Source: Deltaproteobacteria bacterium (lineage in GTDB: Bacteria > Desulfobacterota > DSM-4660 > Desulfatiglandales > Desulfatiglandaceae). From it: 5,152 nucleotides of DNA. The notes under the pieces are model-generated. The model had not been told where the DNA came from and searched no databases. It saw only the letters and a list, made by a program, of their open reading frames with translations. The position numbers and the translations under genes are program-made. The stretch is taken from NCBI GenBank assembly GCA_003646995.1, contig QMLZ01000231.1, positions 1 through 5,152 on the forward strand, read 5' to 3'. Shown here in pieces: positions 1-5,152 of this stretch (position 1 is the stretch's first letter; each line of letters opens with the position of its first letter).

Positions 1-705
1 ACATCTGCAAGAGTTTTGTGGCCTACGATGAAGATGCTTTATTCATTGGGAATCCAGCCCTATGCTTATGATAGCCATGCAAATACCGAAATAACCATTG
101 ACAAATTTGACATGGCTGTATTCCCGAATGGCCATGAAACTGTCATGGACGACTACATAGATGTACCTACGCTTGATGCTTTCTTAGCTGACGGTGGTGA
201 TTTTATCGGTATAGGTGGGGGAGCAAAGATAGTCGGCGTTCAGCTTGACTATTGGGATTCACTTCAAGATCTAACACCACCAGCCACTCATGGAATGGAG
301 TCGATAACAATTTGTGATCCTGATACCGGCGCAGGCACATATTCAGTTGCTTATTGGGATGAGGAAGCTTCCGCTGATGGACATCATTGGGACGGATCAG
401 GCCCAACGTTGCCTGCAAACTATAACCCTATTTCATGGACATCTGATCATGTAGCAGGTCAAGCAGGTGCTACTGCGGTAGCTTACTTTACAAATGCAGG
501 TTCCGATCAAATTTGTATGGTAAAGTATCCATACAGCACTGGAGGCAGTAAGATATTTCTGTCATCAGTAGACCCATCTACGGAAGAGGGAAGCGTTACC
601 GATGGGTGTCAGTGGGATAATGGTGTTAAGGGTTATTCTGACCCAGATTCCGAATGGCCGTTGATTGACAATATTCTCACTTGGATGGGTTATCTGAATC
701 GTTGA
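1..705 (+). CDS. Partial glutamine-amidotransferase-like (BPL_N-type) domain protein, 5' end missing
   Basis: The reading frame is open to the left edge, so the true start lies outside the window. A TTG at 16 and an ATG at 28 are in frame, but neither has a convincing ribosome site. About 234 residues are visible. Counting the Leu codon at 16 as residue 1, AVFPNG (34-39) and then GGDFIGIGGGA (60-70) fit the strand-plus-elbow layout of class I glutamine amidotransferase-like folds, closest in style to the N-terminal domain of biotin-protein ligase (BPL_N). The elbow is normally G-x-C-x-G; here it is GIGGG with Gly67 in place of the nucleophile Cys. Near the C-terminus FLSSVDPSTEEGS (181-193) sits where such folds have a HPE-like catalytic His, with Asp186 instead. 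The domain therefore looks non-catalytic and may be a binding or structural module. The aromatic, Asp- and Ser-rich middle suggests an exported protein, but no signal peptide can be seen in the truncated piece. The end, ILTWMGY, looks like a natural domain end. Family assignment is from motif resemblance only. Confidence 0.6.
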   Translation, partial: TSARVLWPTMKMLYSLGIQPYAYDSHANTEITIDKFDMAVFPNGHETVMDDYIDVPTLDAFLADGGDFIGIGGGAKIVGVQLDYWDSLQDLTPPATHGMESITICDPDTGAGTYSVAYWDEEASADGHHWDGSGPTLPANYNPISWTSDHVAGQAGATAVAYFTNAGSDQICMVKYPYSTGGSKIFLSSVDPSTEEGSVTDGCQWDNGVKGYSDPDSEWPLIDNILTWMGYLNR

Positions 706-721
706 GCGGTGGTAATGCTGT

Positions 722-896
722 GGCCATACCTTTAAAATTAAAGCTTAGGATGCAGCAAACAATGTTGGGGCCTCCAGCACTATTTTTGTAACCGTCGATA
801 ATGTTGGCGGTGGTGATATCACCGCCAACAACTGATAGTATCAGTGCTCCATCCAATGGAGCGACTGCAAATGATACCATTGTTTCTCTAATTATT
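722..896 (+). pseudogene. Decayed remnant of bacterial Ig-like repeats
   Basis: No intact gene lies here, but two frames read as pieces of the tandem Ig-like domains common in exported bacterial proteins. From 722 the frame reads GHTFKIKA, then a TAG at 746-748 where the family usually has Tyr, then DAANNVGASSTIFVTVDN and GGGDITA up to 826. This matches the last two strands of such a domain (consensus like HTLTAKAYDAAGNVGSSS..VTV). From 831 another frame reads TDSISAPSNGATANDTIVSL, the usual first strand of the next repeat, ending at TGA 897-899. Restoring two bases near 827 would give ITAPTTDSISAPSNGAT, the normal linker. A point nonsense change plus a 2-nt deletion (or equivalent) therefore explains the break. 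Only the tail of one repeat and the head of another remain, so larger deletions also occurred. It probably once belonged with the upstream gene, though the frames do not connect. Assembly error is an alternative for single breaks but does not explain the missing domain bodies. Confidence 0.6.
803..862. repeat. Three consecutive inverted repeats
   Basis: Three inverted repeats lie almost edge to edge. In the first, GTTGGCGGT (803-811) pairs with ACCGCCAAC (821-829): nine base pairs around a 9-nt loop, with an inner palindrome GGTGATATCACC at 812-823 as an alternative fold. The second, ACTGATAGTATCAGT (831-845), is a perfect inverted repeat around a single central G. In the third, GCTCCA (846-851) pairs with TGGAGC (857-862) around a 5-nt loop. 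No T-run follows, so an intrinsic terminator is not supported. The inferred 2-nt deletion in the Ig remnant falls between the first and second. Confidence 0.55.
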
Positions 897-971
897 TGAG
901 GTGATTTAAGAGGCTTGCTCGCTGGTGCTCAGACGAAGCGGTTTGAGGGCAGAGGGGATGAGATAAGGCTC

Positions 972-1000
972 TTGAGATCAGAATCGATGATAGGTAAAAT
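972..1000 (+). promoter_or_regulatory. Candidate sigma70-type promoter for the transporter operon
   Basis: TTGAGA at 972-977 and TAAAAT at 995-1000 each match the sigma70 consensus hexamers at five of six positions and are separated by exactly 17 nt. Transcription would start around 1006-1008, leaving a leader of about 30 nt before the ATG at 1036. The ribosome binding region in that leader is AGGAA (1021-1025) with GAAGG (1028-1032) closer to the start. The rest of the 900-1035 gap shows no gene, RNA fold or clear operator that I can support. The call rests on consensus match and position alone. Confidence 0.45.
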
Positions 1001-1035
1001 TCGTAAGTTCTGTTTTTTATAGGAATTGAAGGCTG

Positions 1036-2052
1036 ATGTTACGATATATAATAAAGCGCTTAATCTGGCTCGCTTTCGTCCTCTTGGGGCTCTGTGCCAT
1101 CACCTTCACCCTTTCCAGAATTATCCCCTCAGATCCGGCGGCGAGCTATCTGGGTCCCCGCCCGAGACCGGAACAGGTTGAAAAGGTCCGGGTCCAGCTC
1201 GGTCTTGACAAACCCCTTTATGTCCAATTCGCCTATTATATGAGAAACCTGGTTCATGGGGACTTAGGTGAATCGCTTCGGACACACCGACCTGTGCTGC
1301 AAGGTATTTGGGAACATCTGCCGGCTTCCCTGGATCTGATGATCACCGCTATTTTCATCGCTTTATCGGTTGGTATTCCGCTGGGAGTTCTATCTGCCAA
1401 AAAAGAAAACACCACCCTGGACCATCTGACCCGATTGTTTTCTGTAGCCAATGTATCAGTGCCTTCTTTCTGGCTCGCCATGATCTTCCAAATCGTTTTT
1501 TTCAGATGGCTGGGGATCTTTCCAATTGGGGGGCGTATCGACACAGTTGTGAATTTGGTCAGTCCCATCAAACAGATCACAGGTTTCTATGCCCTGGACG
1601 CTTTGATTACGGGTAACTGGGCAGCACTCAAAAGCACTCTATCTCATCTCATTCTTCCTTCAATCACCCTCGCTGCCTATTCCACAGGACTCATCGCTCG
1701 AATGACTCGATCGACTATGCTCGAGGTCCTTCGGGAAGACTATATAACCACAGCTAGAGCTTATGGTATTTCGGAGAGAGAGATCCTGTTCGTTCAGGCC
1801 TTGAGAAATGCCCTTGGTCCGACTTTAACCACTGCGGGTCTGTGCTTTGCCTTTATGCTGACAGGGACTTTCTTTGTGGAGCTCATCTTTTTCTGGCCTG
1901 GCTTGGGCACCTATACAGTCAATGCCATCTTTCTCAATGATTATCCAGTCATTATGGGCATCACAATAATCATGGCCGTATTTTATGTGGTAGTTAATTT
2001 GGCTGTCGATATCCTTCTTGCAGTGGCCAATCCCCGTATCCGGCTTGGGTAG
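1036..2052 (+). CDS. dppB: Peptide/nickel-type ABC transporter permease, DppB/OppB family
   Basis: This is one of the two inner-membrane subunits that form the solute path of a peptide-type importer. It is 338 residues long, normal for the family. The N-terminus MLRYIIKRL leads into the first membrane segment (about 9-30). Next comes the periplasmic region with the family pattern PEQVEKVRVQLGLDKPL (45-61) and GDLGESLRTHRPV (75-87). Further membrane segments fall near 98-120, 135-157, 203-223, 263-287 and 305-330. The cytoplasmic EAA loop, which docks on the ATPase, is YITTARAYGISEREI (236-250) ending in LRNALGP (256-262). The C-terminus reads ANPRIRLG; most relatives have Asp before PRIR, here Asn332, a minor change. 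The ATG start is supported by AGGAA/GAAGG just upstream and by the canonical N-terminus. It is the first gene of the operon, 15 nt before the second permease if that starts at 2068. Substrate (di-/oligopeptide, nickel chelate or other) cannot be told from the permease alone, so the symbol is a family label. Confidence 0.93.
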   Translation: MLRYIIKRLIWLAFVLLGLCAITFTLSRIIPSDPAASYLGPRPRPEQVEKVRVQLGLDKPLYVQFAYYMRNLVHGDLGESLRTHRPVLQGIWEHLPASLDLMITAIFIALSVGIPLGVLSAKKENTTLDHLTRLFSVANVSVPSFWLAMIFQIVFFRWLGIFPIGGRIDTVVNLVSPIKQITGFYALDALITGNWAALKSTLSHLILPSITLAAYSTGLIARMTRSTMLEVLREDYITTARAYGISEREILFVQALRNALGPTLTTAGLCFAFMLTGTFFVELIFFWPGLGTYTVNAIFLNDYPVIMGITIIMAVFYVVVNLAVDILLAVANPRIRLG

Positions 2053-2067
2053 AAGAAAGTTATGGTC

Positions 2068-2970
2068 ATGGAAATCCAGAAAACTAAGCATAACTGGCTT
2101 AACAAAGGCAGGGAGTATTGGAGGGGGATGAATCTGATTCTTAAGAACCCCCTCACAACTTTTGGGCTGGGGATCATTATTATTTTGGTTGCAACTGCCC
2201 TTCTTGCGCCTTATCTGGCACCCTACCCGGAACAGGGAAGGGGTATGTCAAACCTGAAAGAAAGACTGGTGCCTCCAGGCTTCAGACATCCTTTTGGGAC
2301 AGACAACCTTGGCCGAGATATTTTGAGTCGTATCATTATTGGCGCGCGTACTTCGTTGAAAGCAGCCATTGCTGTAGTGCTGATTGTTATTGCCATTGGT
2401 GTACCTCTTGGATTAATTGCCGGCTATTTCGGAGGGAAAGTTGATGAAATAATCATGAGATTTGCGGATATGATCCTCGCTTTTCCATCTCTCCTTCTGG
2501 CCATAGCTATTGTGGCCTCTTTGGGTCCCAATCTTCTAAACGCCCTTATTGCCATTTCTATACCTTGGTGGCCCTGGTATACTCGCCTGGTGAGAAGTCA
2601 GGTTATCTCTCTAAAGGAAATGCAATTCGTTGAATCGGCAAGGGCTATCGGTGCGTCCAGATTGCGAATCATGTTTCGTCACATTCTTCCCAACTGCCTG
2701 TCGCCTGTTATTGTACAGGCGACTCTTGACATGGGATACATCATTCTCTCTCTTGCGTCTCTTGGATTCTTGGGGCTTGGTACCCAACCGCCAGCGGCAG
2801 ACTGGGGGGTTATGGTTAGCGATGGACGGGAATTCTTTCTGAAACAGTGGTGGATTTCGACATTTTCGGGGGTAGCCATTTTTTTGACCGTTCTTGCCTT
2901 TAATCTTCTTGGTGATGGTGTCCGAGAGGCCTTGGACCCCAAAATAAGGTGGAGATTTCAAAGGAAGTGA
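2068..2970 (+). CDS. dppC: Peptide/nickel-type ABC transporter permease, DppC/OppC family
   Basis: This is the second membrane subunit, expected to pair with the upstream permease. ATG 2068 gives 300 residues. An in-frame ATG at 2062 adds two residues, but the weak purine-rich ribosome site GAAAG (2055-2059) is better spaced for 2068. A further ATG at 2128 sits right after a GGAGGGGG run, but starting there would cut into the conserved OppC N-terminal region (REYWRGMNLILKNPLTTFGL). Numbered from 2062: first membrane segment about 34-53, the hallmark GTDNLGRD at 79-86, further segments about 99-121, 135-155, 158-173, 215-240 and 268-284. The EAA loop is VESARAIGASRLRIMFRHILPN (190-211, in part), with the Gly at 197 and ILP at 208-210 as expected. 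The C-terminal end has REALDPKIRWR, the usual DP(K/R)-R tail. No frameshift or truncation is seen. It ends 4 nt before the GTG of the next gene, consistent with translational coupling. Confidence 0.93.
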   Translation: MEIQKTKHNWLNKGREYWRGMNLILKNPLTTFGLGIIIILVATALLAPYLAPYPEQGRGMSNLKERLVPPGFRHPFGTDNLGRDILSRIIIGARTSLKAAIAVVLIVIAIGVPLGLIAGYFGGKVDEIIMRFADMILAFPSLLLAIAIVASLGPNLLNALIAISIPWWPWYTRLVRSQVISLKEMQFVESARAIGASRLRIMFRHILPNCLSPVIVQATLDMGYIILSLASLGFLGLGTQPPAADWGVMVSDGREFFLKQWWISTFSGVAIFLTVLAFNLLGDGVREALDPKIRWRFQRK

Positions 2971-2974
2971 GCAT

Positions 2975-3940
2975 GTGGCAGCAGTAACAGTATTATCAAT
3001 AAGGGATCTAAAGACCTATTTTTATACCCAAGAAGGGGTTTCAAGAGCGGTCGATGGAGTGAGTTACCATGTCATCCGAGGAGAGACACTCGGAGTAGTG
3101 GGTGAATCTGGGTGTGGAAAGAGCGTGACAGCTCTTTCCATCCTGAGGCTTATTCCATCACCCCCTGGGAAAATCGTGTCAGGCGAGATTATTTTCGAGG
3201 GCCATAATCTTATGGACCTCCCTTTGGACAAAATGAGAGAAATCCGGGGGAACAAAATTTCTATGATCTTCCAGGAACCTCTGACCTCCCTTAATCCGGT
3301 GTTCACTATTGGTAGCCAGCTGTCCAAGGTATTCATCCTCCATCAGAATCTAACCAAAAAAGAGGCGAAGAAAAAGGCTATAGAAATGCTCAGTGCCTGC
3401 GAAATGCCCTCCCCGGAAAGGATTATGAAAGAATATCCATATCAGTTAAGTGGTGGCATGAGGCAACGTGCTATGATTGCCATGGCCCTTGGGTGTAATT
3501 CTAAAGTTTTAATCGCCGACGAACCTACTACTGCCCTCGATGTAACTATTCAGGCCCAGATCCTTGATCTCACACTCCAATTGAGGAAGGAATTTGGAAT
3601 GACCATGATCTTGATCACCCACAATCTTGGGATCGTTGCAAAGGCCGCCGACCGGGTTGTTGTCATGTATGCAGGGGAAAAGGTAGAGGAGGCGGATGTT
3701 TTTTCTCTTTTTGAAAAGCCACGCCATCCTTACACTATTGCTTTGATGAAGTCGATCCCTATACTCGGACGGTCTGAAAAGTTTCTAAAAGAAGTAAAGG
3801 GCGTAGTTCCAGCCCCATATCTTGAGATTTCAGGGTGCAAATTCGCAGACCGATGTCCTGAAGCGATGAGGCGCTGTCATAGAGAAAAGCCTCAGCTCAG
3901 AGAGGTAGAAAAAGGGCACTTGGTTGCTTGCTTCCGTTAA
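2975..3940 (+). CDS. dppD: Peptide/nickel-type ABC transporter ATPase, DppD/OppD family
   Basis: This cytoplasmic ATPase subunit would power import by pairing with the downstream ATPase under the two permeases. It has 321 residues from GTG 2975. AAGGAAG (2961-2967) lies 7 nt upstream, which supports this start over the out-of-frame ATG at 2973 that soon hits a stop. The motifs are complete: Walker A GESGCGKS (43-50), Q-loop Gln100 in FQEPLTSLNP, signature LSGGMRQR (158-165), Walker B ending LIADEP (Asp182, catalytic Glu183), D-loop TALD, and H-loop His216 in ITHNLG. Most relatives have THD rather than THN, a small oddity that should not abolish catalysis. The C-terminal oligopeptide-transporter domain starts around HPYTIALM. 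It holds cysteines at 288, 294, 301 and 319 (C-x5-C-x6-C-x17-C), the pattern associated with an iron-sulfur cluster in studied Dpp ATPases. Family assignment is firm; substrate is not. Confidence 0.94.
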   Translation: MAAVTVLSIRDLKTYFYTQEGVSRAVDGVSYHVIRGETLGVVGESGCGKSVTALSILRLIPSPPGKIVSGEIIFEGHNLMDLPLDKMREIRGNKISMIFQEPLTSLNPVFTIGSQLSKVFILHQNLTKKEAKKKAIEMLSACEMPSPERIMKEYPYQLSGGMRQRAMIAMALGCNSKVLIADEPTTALDVTIQAQILDLTLQLRKEFGMTMILITHNLGIVAKAADRVVVMYAGEKVEEADVFSLFEKPRHPYTIALMKSIPILGRSEKFLKEVKGVVPAPYLEISGCKFADRCPEAMRRCHREKPQLREVEKGHLVACFR

Positions 3941-3948
3941 ATAAAAAA

Positions 3949-4914
3949 ATGAAAGAGATTCTCCTGGAAGTAAAAAATTTGACCAAACACTTTCCCCTGG
4001 AGAAGACGAGACTCTTCCGGAGGACCCGGTTCGTCTTTGCCGTCAATGGCGTGAGTTTTTCCCTGAAGAAGGGTGAAACCCTGGGGTTGGTGGGTGAATC
4101 CGGATGTGGGAAAACTACCACAGGCCGGGCTATCTTAAGGCTCATCGAACCCACTTCGGGTATTGTCAACTTCGAGGGTCAGGACCTTGCCAGGTTCGAC
4201 AATCGGGAGTTGAAGGCCTTTCGCCGAAATGCCCAAATCATTTTTCAGGACCCTTTTGCTTCTCTCAATCCTCAAATGACCGTTGGTGCCATTGTGGAGG
4301 AGCCGTTGCTTGTTCATGGGATTGCCACCAAGGCCAAACGGATAGAGATGGTCGCAGCCGTAATGGAAAAAGTTGGCCTCGATGCTGACTGCATGAGGCG
4401 GTTCCCCCATGAATTCAGCGGAGGGCAGCGTCAGCGTATTGGAATTGCCAGGGTGCTTACGCTGAACCCCAAGCTGATCATTGCAGACGAGCCGGTATCA
4501 GCCCTGGATGTGTCCATTCAGGCTCAGATTATCAATTTGTTAGTGAGGCTACAGGAAGAATTCCAGATGTCTTACATTTTCATTTCCCACGACTTGGCTG
4601 TGGTGGAACATATTTCAAACCGTGTTGCCATCATGTACTTGGGGAAAATTGTGGAAATCGCTCCCGCTAAAGATATATATAGTGAGCCGAAGCACCCGTA
4701 TACTAAGGCCTTGCTTTCTGCTATTCCTATTCCGGATCCAAAGTCCTGTACAAAGAGGACTATTCTTGGGGGAGACATACCTAATCCAGCAAATTTCCCC
4801 TCAGGTTGTGGGTTTCGAACCCGATGTCCCATGGCAAAGAAAATTTGTCGAATTGAACTTCCAAAAATGGTAAAAGTGGGAAAGGACCATTATGCTGCCT
4901 GCCACGCCCTTTAA
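3949..4914 (+). CDS. dppF: Peptide/nickel-type ABC transporter ATPase, DppF/OppF family
   Basis: This is the second ATPase of the importer, 321 residues from ATG 3949. That start gives the typical opening MKEILLEVKNLTKHFP. A TTG at 3928, overlapping the end of dppD, is in frame and would add seven residues. It cannot be excluded, because no Shine-Dalgarno sequence sits before 3949: the 8-nt gap is A/T only, so translation probably depends on coupling to the upstream gene. Motifs numbered from 3949: Walker A GESGCGKT (49-56), Q-loop Gln100 in FQDPFASLNP, signature FSGGQRQR (156-163), Walker B LIIADEP with Asp180 and Glu181, D-loop SALD, and H-loop His214 in ISHDL. All are intact, so both ATP sites of the pair look competent. 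The C-terminal domain follows HPYTKALL and carries Cys287, Cys293, Cys300 and Cys318, the same spacing as its partner. It is the last gene of the operon; no clear terminator follows. Confidence 0.94.
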   Translation: MKEILLEVKNLTKHFPLEKTRLFRRTRFVFAVNGVSFSLKKGETLGLVGESGCGKTTTGRAILRLIEPTSGIVNFEGQDLARFDNRELKAFRRNAQIIFQDPFASLNPQMTVGAIVEEPLLVHGIATKAKRIEMVAAVMEKVGLDADCMRRFPHEFSGGQRQRIGIARVLTLNPKLIIADEPVSALDVSIQAQIINLLVRLQEEFQMSYIFISHDLAVVEHISNRVAIMYLGKIVEIAPAKDIYSEPKHPYTKALLSAIPIPDPKSCTKRTILGGDIPNPANFPSGCGFRTRCPMAKKICRIELPKMVKVGKDHYAACHAL

Positions 4915-4970
4915 TCATACCTTGATTGATGTAAAAGCTCTTAAAAATTCCCTTTGTCTCCCCTTAAAAA

Positions 4971-4990
4971 AATAAATGGGGTCAGGCTTA
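4971..4990. other. GGGGTCAGGC motif beside the transposase gene, possible REP-like element
   Basis: The short convergent gap between the dppF stop and the minus-strand transposase end (4915-4987) contains AAATGGGGTCAGGCTTAA. It reads GCCTGACCCC when viewed downstream of the transposase. Motifs of this kind flank REP-associated transposases in some genomes, and the position fits. CCCC at 4960-4963 could pair with GGGG at 4978-4981 around an A/T-rich loop, but this is a weak hairpin. Only one copy is in the window, so its repeat nature is inferred. No convincing intrinsic terminator for the transporter operon is visible here. Confidence 0.3.
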
Positions 4991-5152
4991 ACTAAATGAA
5001 TATTTTTTCCTGTTTTTAGTAAAGGATTTCCGTAGCATATTTATCGCTGTAGCAATTGTCTCATCCTCACGAATTTTCTTCTGCAGCCCCTTTATCCCCT
5101 TGCTTATGACTACAGGGTCCCGATTGAAGTGCGCTGCAGTGTCTTTGAAAGG
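4988..5152 (-). CDS. C-terminal fragment of a REP-associated tyrosine transposase (DnaA-like HTH tail), 5' end off the window
   Basis: On the minus strand the frame is open from the right edge to TAA at 4988-4990, giving the last 54 residues of a protein. The fragment begins PFKDTAAHFNRDPVVISKGI and continues with KGLQKKIRED. This is a helix-turn-helix in the style of the DnaA C-terminal domain, found at the C-terminus of many REP-associated Y1 (IS200/IS605-like) transposases (compare LxEIAxxFxRDxSTVSRGVKxLEx). The very end is basic (RKSFTKNRKKYSFS). The catalytic HUH/Tyr part would lie beyond 5152 and is not seen, so activity and completeness cannot be judged. Such enzymes move or maintain short palindromic REP sequences; the GGGGTCAGGC motif just past the stop fits this. 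It is convergent with the transporter operon, with no sign of shared function. A stand-alone DnaA-like regulator is the main alternative. Confidence 0.6.
   Translation of the reverse strand, partial: PFKDTAAHFNRDPVVISKGIKGLQKKIREDETIATAINMLRKSFTKNRKKYSFS

Noticed and set aside
677..880. A 67-codon minus-strand open frame across the gap after the first gene
   Set aside because: The + strand reads as Ig-repeat remnants over the same bases, and the minus frame has no recognisable motif or ribosome site; it is most likely chance.
900..971. Possible small RNA or leader element before the operon promoter
   Set aside because: I found no stable stem, open frame with a ribosome site, or known leader motif; only short chance pairings.
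1254..1580. Minus-strand open frame of 108 codons inside the dppB permease gene
   Set aside because: It lies wholly opposite a conserved permease gene with intact EAA loop and has no family features; a shadow.
2120..2130. GGAGGGGG run followed by ATG as the true start of dppC
   Set aside because: The purine run touches the ATG with too little spacing, and starting there would remove part of the conserved OppC N-terminal region.
2611..2961. Minus-strand open frame of 116 codons inside the dppC permease gene
   Set aside because: It lies opposite the conserved EAA loop and final membrane segments, and its composition shows no protein-like pattern; a shadow.
4915..4987. Possible intrinsic terminator after the operon
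   Set aside because: Only a four-pair CCCC/GGGG stem with a long A/T loop and no following T-run could be found; too weak to call.

Overview
The window is a stretch of bacterial chromosome with middling GC content. It is dominated by a complete, intact four-gene peptide-type ABC transporter operon on the + strand (1036-4914): permease dppB/oppB-like, permease dppC/oppC-like, ATPase dppD/oppD-like and ATPase dppF/oppF-like. The genes are separated by only 4-15 nt and are almost certainly co-transcribed. Protein sequence style and the transposase fragment at the right edge suggest a Gram-negative anaerobe of the Desulfobacterota (deltaproteobacterial) kind. This is an impression from family resemblance, not a demonstrated placement.

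Left flank (1-1035): the window opens inside a gene whose 3' part (1-705) encodes a class I glutamine-amidotransferase-like domain of the biotin-protein-ligase N-terminal type. The positions expected to hold the catalytic Cys and His are Gly and Asp, so it is probably not a working amidotransferase. Just after its stop (about 722-896) lies a decayed remnant of bacterial Ig-like repeats. It is recognisable in two reading frames, and an in-frame TAG and a frame shift break it. Three inverted repeats lie almost edge to edge inside this remnant (803-862). The stretch 900-1035 has no gene. It holds a good sigma70-like promoter candidate (972-1000) and the ribosome binding region for the operon.

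Operon (1036-4914): the two permeases carry the EAA loops that contact the ATPases. Both ATPases have intact Walker A, Q-loop, signature, Walker B and H-loop motifs. Both also end in an oligopeptide-transporter C-terminal domain with the same four-cysteine spacing (C-x5-C-x6-C-x17-C), a likely Fe-S site. The expected importer takes up di-/oligopeptides or a related solute such as nickel chelates, using ATP. No gene for the extracytoplasmic substrate-binding protein is present in the window, so substrate identity cannot be inferred from it.

Right flank (4915-5152): a short convergent gap contains a GGGGTCAGGC-type motif. It is followed by the 3' end of a minus-strand gene (4988-5152, running off the edge). 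Its C-terminus resembles the DnaA-like helix-turn-helix tail of REP-associated tyrosine transposases (Y1/IS200-like). Overall this is an ordinary transporter operon set between a decaying surface-protein locus and a mobile-element-related gene. I found no convincing new system. The most interesting points are the catalytically emptied amidotransferase-like domain with its Ig remnant, and the orphan (binding-protein-less) operon.
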